From positions 1-64,000 of the forward strand of contig JAEZUY010000040.1 in NCBI GenBank assembly GCA_023420895.1: a stretch of DNA of 64,000 bases. The letters are read 5' to 3'. Below are positions 35,178 through 44,356 of this stretch, piece by piece; positions within the stretch are counted from its first letter, which is position 1, and each line of letters opens with the position of its first letter. The position numbers were made by a program, and so were the translations under genes. A model generated the notes under the pieces. The model saw nothing but the letters and a program-made list of their open reading frames with translations. It had not been told where the DNA came from and ran no database searches. This DNA comes from Bacillota bacterium. Lineage in GTDB: Bacteria; Bacillota; Clostridia; Tissierellales; Gottschalkiaceae.

Positions 35178-36047
35178 ATGTTTGAATCAAATGTCGGATT
35201 CGCATTTGCTCTTACGCTGTTTGCCGGACTTTCAACAGGATTCGGAAGTCTAATAGCGTTTTTTACGAAGAAGACGAATAAGACATTTCTTTCAGCAGCT
35301 CTCGGGTTTTCTGCAGGAGTCATGATATACGTGTCGTTTGCAGAAATACTTCCTGAGTCTTTTGATTCGCTTTCTTCTATTATGGGAGAGGGTAAAGGAA
35401 ACTGGATTGCCACAGCTAGTTTCTTCGGAGGAATGGTTTTAATAGCAATTATAGATAAATTTGTTCCTTCTTTTGAGAACCCTCACGAGCCCGCTTCAGA
35501 AGAAGAACTGAGAGAATTCAGAGAAGATGCTGGAATTATAGAATGTAAAGACGGAAAATGCGAAGCAGAATTCAAAGAGCATATGAAAGAAAAATCTAAC
35601 CTTTACAGAATGGGAATTATGTCGGCGCTTGCAATAGCTATACACAACTTCCCTGAAGGTCTTGCAACGTTTTCAGCTGCTCTTAAAGATCCTGAAATTG
35701 CGATTCCTATAGCTATAGCTATAGCGATACACAATATACCGGAAGGGATTGCAGTTGCAGTTCCTATATACTATTCTACAGGAAGCAGAAAGAAATCATT
35801 TGTATATTCATTTGTATCAGGGCTTGCAGAACCCTTAGGTGCAGTTGTAGGATATCTGATTCTGTCGAGTTTCTTTAATGATTTCACATTTGGAATAATT
35901 TTCGGACTTATAGCAGGAATAATGGTGTTCATATCTCTTGATGAACTTTTACCGGCTTCAGAAGAATATGGAGAACACCACATTTCACTTTACGGACTTA
36001 TATCAGGAATGGTAGTTATGGCCGTGAGTTTAAATTTATTCTCTTAA
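35178..36047 (+). CDS. ZIP-family divalent metal transporter (ZupT-like)
   Basis: 289 aa with about eight membrane helices. Two signature motifs are on helices IV and V: HNFPEGLATF (near 156) and HNIPEGIAVAVP (near 185), which supply the metal site. A Glu/Asp-rich cytoplasmic loop with a possible metal-binding Cys pair (IECKDGKCEAEF, near 122) lies between helices III and IV. Imports zinc, iron or manganese. SD AAGAGGTGAT precedes ATG. Single-gene unit. Confidence 0.93.
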   Translation: MFESNVGFAFALTLFAGLSTGFGSLIAFFTKKTNKTFLSAALGFSAGVMIYVSFAEILPESFDSLSSIMGEGKGNWIATASFFGGMVLIAIIDKFVPSFENPHEPASEEELREFREDAGIIECKDGKCEAEFKEHMKEKSNLYRMGIMSALAIAIHNFPEGLATFSAALKDPEIAIPIAIAIAIHNIPEGIAVAVPIYYSTGSRKKSFVYSFVSGLAEPLGAVVGYLILSSFFNDFTFGIIFGLIAGIMVFISLDELLPASEEYGEHHISLYGLISGMVVMAVSLNLFS

Positions 36048-36055
36048 AGATAAAA

Positions 36056-36090
36056 GCCTTCTATACTTTGGATATAGAAGGTCTTTTTTT
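36056..36090 (+). terminator. Intrinsic terminator
   Basis: CCTTCTATA/TATAGAAGG stem with 7-nt loop and TTTTTTT. Confidence 0.88.
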
Positions 36091-36190
36091 CTTTAGAAGA
36101 ACCTTTTAAAGCAGTTTACGGACTGTTTTTTTGCTTATTCTTACATATTAGGGGTATAATAATAAGAGATAGTGAAGAGGAGGGAATGGT

Positions 36191-36649
36191 ATGCGCGCAA
36201 AGGATATTATGCAGGATAAATTAATTTCGATTCATCCTGAAGACAAGATAAGAACGGCAGTTAGAAAAATGATAGAGAATGATATAAGCGGGATACCGGT
36301 GGTAGATAGTAATTTGAAGCTTTTAGGAATAGTTACTGAGACGGATATTTTGAATTATGGAAAACTCAAAGCTATGCCGGACTATTTGGAGCTCCTGGAA
36401 GTTATTCTTTACAGGCAGACTCCTGAAACATTCAAAGAGGAGCTGCTTGCAACATTGGATGAAGAGGTTGAGAAGGTTATGAATTCTGATGCCATTACAG
36501 TAGATCCTCAGACGCCTGTAGGAGAAGTTTCTATGATAATGACAGATAGAGATATAAACAGGGTTATGGTTGTTGAAAATGAAAAAGTGATAGGTGTTAT
36601 ATCTAGAAAAGATATATTAGTTAAAATTATAAATTTAATTGAAGATTAG
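36191..36649 (+). CDS. Two-CBS-domain protein
   Basis: 152 aa consisting only of a CBS pair: CBS1 about 5-57 (KDIMQDKLISIHPED, GIPVVDSNLKLLGIVTETDIL) and CBS2 about 93-150 (VMNSDAITVDPQTPVGEV, RVMVVENEKVIGVISRKDIL). A helical insert separates them. CBS pairs bind adenine nucleotides and act as energy or ligand sensors. ATG behind GAGGAGGGAATG. It lies 58 nt before gshAB, possibly in one transcript; partner unknown. Confidence 0.9.
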   Translation: MRAKDIMQDKLISIHPEDKIRTAVRKMIENDISGIPVVDSNLKLLGIVTETDILNYGKLKAMPDYLELLEVILYRQTPETFKEELLATLDEEVEKVMNSDAITVDPQTPVGEVSMIMTDRDINRVMVVENEKVIGVISRKDILVKIINLIED

Positions 36650-36707
36650 AGAAATTGGGAGAGTTATTGAAGTTGCTTAAAGACTAAATAAAGATAGGAA
36701 GGTTATT

Positions 36708-39044
36708 ATGAAATATTTAGAAGAGAGTTTAATCAATTTTCTTAAAGAAAATAATTATTCGAAATATGTATTAAGAGGAAAATTTGGAATAGAAAAAGAA
36801 AATCTGAGAGTAAATGAAGACGGAACATTAGCTCTCACACCTCATCCTGAAGTTTTCGGAGATAAAAAGATAAATCCCTACATAAAAACGGATTTTTCTG
36901 AAAGTCAGGTTGAAGTTATAACTCCGGCACTGGACAATATTAAAGATGTTTATGACTATCTTGAAAACTTAACTGATATTGTTAACAACAATATAGGAGA
37001 TGAACTTTTATGGCCTCAGAGTTCTCCTGCTATTCTTCCGGAGGAAGAGAAAATTCCTCTAGCTGATTTTGGAAGCGATGAGGCGGGAAGAAAAGAAGTT
37101 GAATACAGAGAGTTTCTTGCCGGAAGATACGGTAAAAAAGTTCAGATGATATCGGGAATTCACTATAATTTCTCTTTCGATGACAAGCTTTTAGAATCTC
37201 TTAATACTGAAAATGAACCTTTTAAAGATTTTAAAAACAAGATGTATATGAAAGTTGCGAGAAATGTTCTTCTGCACAGATGGTTCCTTATATATCTGAC
37301 TGGAGCAAGTCCGTTTATGCATCAGTCGTATGATAAAAATCATCTTAAAGATATGGAAAGAGTCGGAAATGTTTTAAGATATGGAAACAGCACTTCACTA
37401 AGAAACGGATTCTGCGGATACAGAAATGAAGGAGACTTCGTAGTGCCTTGGACAAGCGTTGAAGACTACGACCAAAAGATAAGAGAACTTGTTGCATCAG
37501 GAGAGCTTTCAAATGCAAGAGAATTCTATTCTGAAGTAAGACTTAAGGGGAAAGACAATAAGAATCTCCTCGATTCAATAGAGAAAGACGGAGTTCAGTA
37601 CATGGAGCTGAGACTTCTGGACCTTAATCCTTTTGATAAAAACGGAATAAGCCTTACTACTGCTTATCTGATTCATCTGTTTATAATTCTCGCGCTTCTT
37701 TCAAAAGACTGCGAATATGACGAGTATCAGCAGGAAATTGCTCAGAGAAATCACGATACTATAGTAAATGAAGGTCTTTCAAAAGAGATAACTCTTTATA
37801 CACGTGAAGGAAATGCCATAACTATAGAAGATTTCGCAAGCCATATACTTGGCAATATGGAAAGCATAGTTGATATGTTCGGATTCACAGATCCTCTTTA
37901 CAGAGAGGCTATAGAGATTGCAAGAGAGATGATCAATGACAGAACTAAGACTCTTGCTTACAGAGTGAATACTGAAGTTGCGAAAAAAGGATTTATGAAT
38001 TTCCATATGGATACAGCAGAAGAATACAGAGAAGATTCATATGATAATGACTATATACTTCACGGATATGAGGATTTAGAGCTATCGACTCAGATTCTGA
38101 TGAAAGAGTCGATAAAAAGAGGTCTGAAGATAGAAATTGTAGACAGAGATGACAATTTCATAACGATTTCTAACGGCAAGAAGAAAGAATATATAAAACA
38201 GGCTACAAAAACTTCGGCAGACTCTTATATAACAGTTCTTATAATGGAAAACAAGGTTGTAACTAAAAAGATTCTTGAAGAGAACGGAATGCCGGTTCCA
38301 AAAGGAAAGACTTTCTGCGACAAAGAACTTGCAAAAGAGTCATTCTCTGAATTTGAAGGAAAAAGCATGGTTATAAAACCTAAGAGCACGAATTACGGAG
38401 TCGGCATAACTATATTCAAGACTCCTTGTTCAAAGGAAAACTATGAAGAAGCAATAGATATAGCATTCGATTTTGACACTTCAGTAATTGTTGAAGAATT
38501 TGTATCCGGTGACGAGTACAGATTCCTAGTAGTTGGAGATGAGGTTCTTGCAATAACTCAGAGAGTTGCGGCAAACGTAGTAGGGGACGGAAAATCTACT
38601 ATAAGAGAACTTGTTGAAATCAAGAATCAGGATAAGCTCAGAGGAACAGGTCACAGAAAACCTCTTGAAAAAATAGAACTCGGAAGAATAGAAAGACTTC
38701 TTCTCGAAAGTGAAGGAAAAGATTTTGACTATATTCCTGAAGACGGAGAAAAAGTCAATCTGAGAGAAAATTCGAATATAAGCACTGGAGGAGACAGTGT
38801 AGATTATACAGATGAGATACATGAGGGCTATAAGAAGATTGCAGTAGAAGCTGCAAAAATCGCGAAAGCAAGTTTCTGCGGAGTCGATCTTCTGATAGAC
38901 GATATAAAGGCGGCTCCTTCTGACGGCGGATATTCTATAATAGAACTGAATTTCAATCCTGCATATTATATGCACTGCTATCCTTATATAGGAAAGAGAA
39001 GAAATGTGGCAGAAAAAATACTGAAAGTTTTAGAATTAATTTAA
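36708..39044 (+). CDS. gshAB: Bifunctional glutamate-cysteine ligase / glutathione synthetase (GshF)
   Basis: 778 aa fusion. Residues about 1-460 are a GshA-type ligase (GIEKENLRVNEDGTLALTPHP, SGIHYNFSF, LRNGFCGY). Residues about 485-778 form an ATP-grasp domain (VIKPKSTNYGVGI, ELNFNPAYYMHCYP) that adds glycine. One protein therefore makes glutathione from Glu, Cys and Gly, as in other GshF-bearing Firmicutes. SD ATAGGAAGG precedes ATG. The cysteine synthase gene downstream supplies one substrate; a terminator and a 358-nt gap separate them. Confidence 0.96.
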   Translation: MKYLEESLINFLKENNYSKYVLRGKFGIEKENLRVNEDGTLALTPHPEVFGDKKINPYIKTDFSESQVEVITPALDNIKDVYDYLENLTDIVNNNIGDELLWPQSSPAILPEEEKIPLADFGSDEAGRKEVEYREFLAGRYGKKVQMISGIHYNFSFDDKLLESLNTENEPFKDFKNKMYMKVARNVLLHRWFLIYLTGASPFMHQSYDKNHLKDMERVGNVLRYGNSTSLRNGFCGYRNEGDFVVPWTSVEDYDQKIRELVASGELSNAREFYSEVRLKGKDNKNLLDSIEKDGVQYMELRLLDLNPFDKNGISLTTAYLIHLFIILALLSKDCEYDEYQQEIAQRNHDTIVNEGLSKEITLYTREGNAITIEDFASHILGNMESIVDMFGFTDPLYREAIEIAREMINDRTKTLAYRVNTEVAKKGFMNFHMDTAEEYREDSYDNDYILHGYEDLELSTQILMKESIKRGLKIEIVDRDDNFITISNGKKKEYIKQATKTSADSYITVLIMENKVVTKKILEENGMPVPKGKTFCDKELAKESFSEFEGKSMVIKPKSTNYGVGITIFKTPCSKENYEEAIDIAFDFDTSVIVEEFVSGDEYRFLVVGDEVLAITQRVAANVVGDGKSTIRELVEIKNQDKLRGTGHRKPLEKIELGRIERLLLESEGKDFDYIPEDGEKVNLRENSNISTGGDSVDYTDEIHEGYKKIAVEAAKIAKASFCGVDLLIDDIKAAPSDGGYSIIELNFNPAYYMHCYPYIGKRRNVAEKILKVLELI

Positions 39045-39052
39045 TATATCAT

Positions 39053-39089
39053 AGCTCCGGATGCAGAGTTTCTGCACCGGAGTTTTTTT
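39053..39089 (+). terminator. Intrinsic terminator
   Basis: CTCCGG/CCGGAG stem with nested TGCAGA/TCTGCA, then TTTTTTT. It occupies the start of the 358-nt gap after gshAB. Confidence 0.88.
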
Positions 39090-39195
39090 GATAAAATGTG
39101 AGCTGCACACTCGTGACTTTAGTTATTTGAGGTTCAGTTAGAGATTTTAAATACATAGAGAAAGCAGGGAATTAAATATATTTTTAAAACTATTT

Positions 39196-39258
39196 AGACC
39201 TGTAAATATAAAAAAACGTCTTAAAATAGCTGATTATACTGTGTTTTAAGACCTGTAA
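39196..39258. repeat. Hairpin flanked by direct repeats in the gshAB-cysK gap
   Basis: AGACCTGTAA occurs at 39196-39205 and again at 39249-39258. Between them GTCTTAAAA (39218-39226) pairs with TTTTAAGAC (39244-39252). The T run is on the minus strand, so the hairpin would terminate minus-strand transcription, but no minus-strand gene lies next to it. It could be a short mobile-element relic or an antisense RNA end. Nothing else is visible in this gap apart from the cysK promoter. Confidence 0.4.
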
Positions 39259-39297
39259 TCTTTTGAATTTTTAATTCTCTATTTCCTTGAAATTTAG

Positions 39298-39326
39298 TTG
39301 ACTTTTAAAAGCATATATAATATAAT
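39298..39326 (+). promoter_or_regulatory. Sigma-A promoter for cysK
   Basis: TTGACT (39298-39303), 17-bp spacer, TATAAT (39321-39326), 76 nt before the start codon. One of the best promoters in the window. Confidence 0.8.
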
Positions 39327-39402
39327 TATTTTAACAAAAAAAGGATATTAAGAAAAAACCGAGTATATAGATATGGATTATTGAAATTGAAGGGAGAACA
39401 GA

Positions 39403-40344
39403 ATGATGAGCAGAATTGCAGAAAGCATAACAGATCTTATAGGAAAAACTCCGCTTATGGAACTGAAAAAGTTTGAAGAGCAGGAAGGAGCACAAGCTCA
39501 CATAATAGGAAAACTGGAATGCTTTAATCCTATAGGAAGCATTAAAGACAGAGTTGGATATTCTATGATAATAGAAGCTGAAAAAGAAGGAAAAATAGAC
39601 AGTGAAACTGTAATAATAGAACCTACGAGCGGGAATACGGGAATTGCTCTTGCAGCTATATCAACAGCGAGAGGATACAGACTTATACTCACTATGCCTG
39701 ACACTATGAGTGTAGAGAGAAGAAATCTCTTAAAAGCTTTAGGAGCAGAATTAGTGCTGACTCCCGGAGGAGAAGGAATGAAAGGCGCTATAGAAGAGGC
39801 TTACAGTCTTGCAGAGAGAATACCTAATTCTTTTATTCCTCAGCAGTTTGAGAATGAAGCAAATCCTAAAATACACAGAGAAACTACAGCCCTGGAAATT
39901 CTTGAAGACACTGACGGAAAAGTTGATATATTCGTTTCAGCAGTAGGAACAGGGGGAACTGTTACAGGTGTAGGAGAAGTTTTAAAAGACAGAATACCGG
40001 GAGTAAAAATAGTTGCAGTTGAACCGGCAGAATCTCCTGTGCTTTCAGGCGGAGAGCCCGGTCCGCATAAGATACAGGGAATAGGAGCCGGAATGGTTCC
40101 AAAAGTTTATAATGCAGATATAATAGATGAGGTTATTCCTGTTAAGAGCGATGAAGCTTTTGAAGTAACAAGAAAAGTTTCACAGACAGAAGGAATACTT
40201 GTGGGAATTTCGTCAGGGGCGGCACTTGCTGCAGCACTTGAACTTTCTAAAAGAGAAGAGAATAAAGGAAAGAACATAGTTGTCATTCTTCCAGATACAG
40301 GAGAAAGATATCTTTCAACACCTCTTTTTGAAAGAGAAATCTAA
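39403..40344 (+). CDS. cysK: Cysteine synthase (O-acetylserine sulfhydrylase)
   Basis: 313 aa. Makes cysteine from O-acetylserine and sulfide. The PLP lysine is in NPIGSIKDRVG (near 46); EPTSGNTGIALA (about 68-79) binds the substrate carboxylate and GTGGTVTGVG binds the PLP phosphate. Either of two successive ATGs (39403, 39406) fits SD AAGGGAG. Single gene with its own promoter and terminator; the 5' leader of about 70 nt shows no T-box or S-box features. Confidence 0.95.
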   Translation: MMSRIAESITDLIGKTPLMELKKFEEQEGAQAHIIGKLECFNPIGSIKDRVGYSMIIEAEKEGKIDSETVIIEPTSGNTGIALAAISTARGYRLILTMPDTMSVERRNLLKALGAELVLTPGGEGMKGAIEEAYSLAERIPNSFIPQQFENEANPKIHRETTALEILEDTDGKVDIFVSAVGTGGTVTGVGEVLKDRIPGVKIVAVEPAESPVLSGGEPGPHKIQGIGAGMVPKVYNADIIDEVIPVKSDEAFEVTRKVSQTEGILVGISSGAALAAALELSKREENKGKNIVVILPDTGERYLSTPLFEREI

Positions 40345-40374
40345 ATAAAGAAGGTACTCATAAATATATAAATA

Positions 40375-40409
40375 AAAACGCTGAAAATTGAAGTTTTCAG
40401 CGTTTTTTT
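40375..40409. terminator. Bidirectional terminator
   Basis: Thirteen-bp perfect stem AAAACGCTGAAAA/TTTTCAGCGTTTT with a 6-nt loop and A/T runs on both sides, between convergent genes. Confidence 0.92.
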
Positions 40410-40446
40410 GTGTATTTCTGCATATATATATCCTATATTAATATAT

Positions 40447-41298
40447 CTATTCTTCAACAATTATAGGAGTTATAAGCGAATCCAGAATATGAAGATCAAA
40501 GAATAAATCGCTTATATAAGTTTCATCTCCGGAATAATCTGAAAGAAGTTCTATATTCAGATTCAGTTCTGGTTTTCTTTCTTTCAGGAACAGAATTATA
40601 TCCATGAAATTGACAGAGCTCTTTATTATAGATATATGCGGATTATTGTCTGAAAGGTCTATTCCGTGAGCATGAACATGTATGAGGTTCTTCAGGAATT
40701 TCTCACTGTAGAACGGCTTATAAGGGAATGTGTTCATGCAGTCATGGCATATATCAAGGCATATTCCGAATCTTTCAGAATCCACTTTATCCATAAGATA
40801 GAGGAGATCTTCATGGCAGTCTCCGACTATTCTCTTTTTTCCTCCTCTCAGAGTTTCTATAGCAACTCTGAAATCAAGATTCAGCTCTTCTATTTTTTGA
40901 AGACAGTATCTCACTATTTTTTCTGTTCTTTCATAGGATTTATCTTCTGGAGGAAGGAAGTCTTCTCCATGCAGAATGACTGTAGATTTATTACTGTATA
41001 TATCGTCTAAATCTTTCAGAAGACCGAAAAACTCATCATATTTTTTTAGCACAGTCTCCTCGTCTGAAATTAGATATTTCGGACTGTAGTATTCTGAAGC
41101 GAAATAAGGTATATGATAATGGATTCCCAGATTTTCTTTCTCTGCAAATCTCATCACATCTTCATATTCTTCCTTGCTCATTATATTTAAGTCAGGAGAA
41201 AGCTCAAGAGATTTAAGCCCGAGCGCTTCAGCTTTTAGAAGGAGTTCTCTATTTTCCTTGTTGAAAATCTTTTCATCATATGTAAAACCTAATATCAT
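40447..41298 (-). CDS. Xylose isomerase-like TIM-barrel protein (sugar phosphate isomerase/endonuclease IV fold)
   Basis: 283 aa. AP-endonuclease 2 family barrel: early LGFTYDEKIFN strand, GIHYHIPYFASEYY, STVILHGEDF, AIETLRGGKKRIVGD (metal-binding Glu), ICLDICHDCMNT (Asp/His), HVHAHGIDLSDNNPH and a final NIELLSDY. These His/Asp/Glu positions suit a di-metal site. Families with this fold include sugar isomerases and DNA repair enzymes; no specific substrate can be named. SD AGAGGGC precedes ATG. Single gene, convergent with cysK. Confidence 0.82.
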   Translation of the reverse strand: MILGFTYDEKIFNKENRELLLKAEALGLKSLELSPDLNIMSKEEYEDVMRFAEKENLGIHYHIPYFASEYYSPKYLISDEETVLKKYDEFFGLLKDLDDIYSNKSTVILHGEDFLPPEDKSYERTEKIVRYCLQKIEELNLDFRVAIETLRGGKKRIVGDCHEDLLYLMDKVDSERFGICLDICHDCMNTFPYKPFYSEKFLKNLIHVHAHGIDLSDNNPHISIIKSSVNFMDIILFLKERKPELNLNIELLSDYSGDETYISDLFFDLHILDSLITPIIVEE

Positions 41299-41545
41299 GG
41301 CAAGCCCTCTTTTCTTAAAAAATTTGTTAATTTAATTATAACATCATGAGAAAATAATTGGAGAATAAAAAGAAAAAACTGTTATGAAAGCCCTCTCATA
41401 TTTTAAAAAGTATACAGACAGAATCTTTGCAAAAAGATTATTCTTGTGCAATAATATACTAGAGTACAGATATAGAACTTAGATATATCTATATGAATAA
41501 ATAAAAATTAATTTAATATATTAAATCAACGGAGGAATACGTGAA

Positions 41546-42133
41546 ATGATTCTGATGATAGATAATTACGATTCTTTCACTTTCAATCTGGTTCAGTATT
41601 TGAATGAACTTAATGAGGAAGTGATGGTAGTCAGAAATGATGAAATAAGCCTGGAAGAAATAGAAAAACTCAATCCGGATATGATAGTAATATCACCGGG
41701 ACCGTGCACACCGAATGAAGCAGGTGTAAGCATGCCTATAATTGAGAATTTCAAAGGCAAATTTCCGATTCTGGGAATATGTCTGGGCTATCAGGCCATA
41801 GGGCAGGTATTTGGAGGAAAAATAGTTAAAGGAGAAGTTCCGGTTCACGGAAAAGTATTTCCTATAAAGCATGATAATAAAGGTGTTTTCAAAGGACTTA
41901 ACAATCCTTTAAATGTGACGAGATACCATTCACTTATAGTAGAAAAAGAAAGTCTTCCTGAAGTTCTTGAGATTTCAGCTGAAACTGAGGACGGAGTTCT
42001 TATGGGATTCAGACATAAGGATTATTTAATTGAAGGTGTTCAGTTCCATCCGGAAGCTATACTTACAGAGCAGGGAAGAGAACTGCTGCAGAATTTCTTA
42101 GATGCGGCAAAAATATGGAAGAGTCAGGAGTAG
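41546..42133 (+). CDS. pabA: Aminodeoxychorismate synthase, glutamine amidotransferase subunit
   Basis: 195 aa class I glutaminase: MIDNYDSFTFNLVQY at the N-terminus, nucleophile Cys in GICLGYQAIGQVFGG (near 79), and the His/Glu pair in VQFHPEAILTEQG (near 170). Supplies ammonia to PabB for p-aminobenzoate. It could in principle also serve anthranilate synthesis, but no trp genes are present and the folate context argues for PabA. SD GGAGGAA precedes ATG. Confidence 0.93.
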   Translation: MILMIDNYDSFTFNLVQYLNELNEEVMVVRNDEISLEEIEKLNPDMIVISPGPCTPNEAGVSMPIIENFKGKFPILGICLGYQAIGQVFGGKIVKGEVPVHGKVFPIKHDNKGVFKGLNNPLNVTRYHSLIVEKESLPEVLEISAETEDGVLMGFRHKDYLIEGVQFHPEAILTEQGRELLQNFLDAAKIWKSQE

Positions 42134-42141
42134 AGTAGAAA

Positions 42142-43527
42142 ATGTTAGTTAGGGAGATAGAAACGAAGCTTGACAGCTTCGATCTTTACACTGTTTTTAA
42201 AGATAGAGAAAATAGTTTCTTTCTGGACAGCGGAATGGATCCGGATAAACTAGGACAGTATTCATTCATAGGATTCGATCCTATAGCTGTGATAAAAAGT
42301 AAAAATGAAAAAATAGAAATAAGCAGAGAAAATGAAGTTAAGAGATTTGACGGAGATCCGTTTGAAGCTCTGAGAGAGCTTTTAAAAGAGTTTGAAATGG
42401 ATTATAAATCGGATCTTCCTTTCATAGGAGGAGCAGTAGGATATCTTGGTTATGATTTATGCCATTTTACTGAAGAACTTCCAAGAACTGCAGTAGACGA
42501 TATAGATATACCTGATATGTATTTCGGAATATATGACGGTGTAATTGCAATAGATCACAGAGACGGAGAAGATAAAGTTTATATAGCCGCTCTTGGCGTA
42601 AAGGAAGATGAAGACAAGAGATTCACGGATATATATTCAGCAATAAGAGAGGCTGAAGATAAGGGAATTAAGGCGGAAGTTAAATTCAGAGAAGAGCCTG
42701 CAGATTTAGAGTTCAGATCGAATTTCAGCACTAGAGAAGAATATGAAGCTACTATTCAGAAAGTGAGAGATTATATTAGAACTGGAGATATATATCAGGC
42801 CAATCTGACACAGAGATTTGAGTGTGAAACGGATGAAGACCCTTATAATATTTTCGGAAAGCTCAGAACTATAAATCCGGCGCCTTTTGCATCTTATCTC
42901 GACCTTGGAGATTCTCAGATAGTTTCAAGTTCTCCTGAGAGATTTATAAAAATAAATGACGGAATTATAGAAACGAGACCTATAAAAGGAACTATAAACA
43001 GAGGAGAGACGCCTGAAGAGGATGAGAAGAACAGAGAAACTCTTATAAACAGCAAGAAAGACCAGGCAGAGCTTCTGATGATAGTCGACCTTGAAAGAAA
43101 TGACCTCGGAAGAATTGCAAAGACTGGAGCTGTAGAAGTTACAGAGCTTTTCCATCTTGAAGAATATGCGACAGTATACCATCTAGTTTCAACTGTAAAA
43201 GCTGAAGTCGATAAAGAAAATGACATAGTGGACTGTCTGAAAGCTACATTCCCTGGAGGTTCTATAACTGGAGCGCCTAAAATCAGAGCTATGGAAGTAA
43301 TAGATGAGCTTGAACCGACTCAGAGGGCAGTATATACAGGCTCTATAGGATATATAGGATTTAATGGAGAGCTCGATTTAAATATAGTAATAAGAACTAT
43401 GATTTGCAAAGATGAAAAAGTTTATTTCCAGGCAGGCGGAGGAATCACATGGGATTCAGATCCATCAATGGAATATGATGAGACTATTCATAAACTCAGA
43501 GCGCTTATGAATGCACTTAACAGATAG
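42142..43527 (+). CDS. pabB: Aminodeoxychorismate synthase component I
   Basis: 461 aa chorismate-binding enzyme. Visible blocks: GDIYQANLTQRFE, SSPERFI, TRPIKGTINRGETPEED, AELLMIVDLERNDLGRI, FPGGSITGAPKIRAMEVI and the C-terminal AGGGITWDSDP. Converts chorismate plus ammonia to 4-amino-4-deoxychorismate. The PIKGT lysine is typical of PabB rather than TrpE. It follows pabA by 8 nt with AGGAG overlapping the pabA end. Confidence 0.95.
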   Translation: MLVREIETKLDSFDLYTVFKDRENSFFLDSGMDPDKLGQYSFIGFDPIAVIKSKNEKIEISRENEVKRFDGDPFEALRELLKEFEMDYKSDLPFIGGAVGYLGYDLCHFTEELPRTAVDDIDIPDMYFGIYDGVIAIDHRDGEDKVYIAALGVKEDEDKRFTDIYSAIREAEDKGIKAEVKFREEPADLEFRSNFSTREEYEATIQKVRDYIRTGDIYQANLTQRFECETDEDPYNIFGKLRTINPAPFASYLDLGDSQIVSSSPERFIKINDGIIETRPIKGTINRGETPEEDEKNRETLINSKKDQAELLMIVDLERNDLGRIAKTGAVEVTELFHLEEYATVYHLVSTVKAEVDKENDIVDCLKATFPGGSITGAPKIRAMEVIDELEPTQRAVYTGSIGYIGFNGELDLNIVIRTMICKDEKVYFQAGGGITWDSDPSMEYDETIHKLRALMNALNR

Positions 43528-43540
43528 ACAGGTGATAAAT

Positions 43541-44356
43541 ATGAAAATACTGCTTAACGGCGTAGAGCCTGAAGATGAGGATCTCAAAAGAATACTGAAA
43601 TCCGAAGCGCTGAATTTCGGATACAGCATATTTGAAACTGTAAAGGTTAAGAATTCTGGATTCGGTTTTTTAAGAGAACATTTAGACAGGCTGAATTCTT
43701 CTTTTAAACTTCTCGGAATAGATGAAAAACTTGAATTTGAAGATATTGAGAGAATATGCAGAAGAACGGTTGAAATCAATGAGTTTGAAGACGGAGCGCT
43801 GAAAATTCTGGCTGCAAAGACTGGAAAAGGCATAGATACAGTCGTAAGTCTCAGAAAGGCAGATTATCCTGAAGAAAAATATGAGAAAGGTTTCAGACTG
43901 CTCATTTCTGAAGTGAGAAGGAATGAGAAATCTGTTATGCCGAAGGTTAAATCGTCTAATTATCTCGATAATATATTTGAAAAAAGAAAGGCCGCCGAAA
44001 AAGGCTATGATGATATTCTCTTCTTAAATACCGAAGGGAAGGTTGCAGAAACTGCAATTGCCAATATATTCTTTTTAAAAGACGGGAATCTGTTCACACC
44101 AGACACCGATTCAGGAATACTGAACGGAATAGTCAGAGAAAAAATTCTGGAAATTGCAGAGAATACGGGAATAAAAACTGAGGAAGGCAAATTTTCTCTA
44201 GAAGATCTGAAAAATGCCGATGAAGTTTTTTTAACTAACTCGCTTATGGGAGTTATGCCGGTAAGTGAAATTGCAGGAAGAGAATACGGCTTTAAAGATA
44301 TTACTGGGATAAGAAAAAAATATGAAGAAATACTGAATGAGGAAATTCAGAGATGA
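43541..44356 (+). CDS. pabC: 4-amino-4-deoxychorismate lyase (class IV PLP enzyme)
   Basis: 271 aa from ATG 43541 behind CAGGTGAT. Class IV aminotransferase fold: NFGYSIFETVKV near 25, the PLP lysine in the VKSSNYLDNI segment (near 142), and AETAIANIFFLKDG with GILNGIVREKILE. Releases p-aminobenzoate and pyruvate. Branched-chain or D-amino-acid aminotransferase activity is possible for the fold, but position after pabAB decides the call. ATGA overlap with the next gene. Confidence 0.9.
   Translation: MKILLNGVEPEDEDLKRILKSEALNFGYSIFETVKVKNSGFGFLREHLDRLNSSFKLLGIDEKLEFEDIERICRRTVEINEFEDGALKILAAKTGKGIDTVVSLRKADYPEEKYEKGFRLLISEVRRNEKSVMPKVKSSNYLDNIFEKRKAAEKGYDDILFLNTEGKVAETAIANIFFLKDGNLFTPDTDSGILNGIVREKILEIAENTGIKTEEGKFSLEDLKNADEVFLTNSLMGVMPVSEIAGREYGFKDITGIRKKYEEILNEEIQR

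Noticed and set aside
39103..39402. T-box or SAM riboswitch upstream of cysK
   Set aside because: No T-box GGUGG-type core and no S-box pairing; only a minus-facing hairpin and a promoter about 76 nt before the start.
41546..43527. TrpG/TrpE (anthranilate synthase) reading of the pabA-pabB pair
   Set aside because: The PIKGT lysine, the following pabC and the folate genes favour aminodeoxychorismate synthase; no trp genes or T-box nearby.
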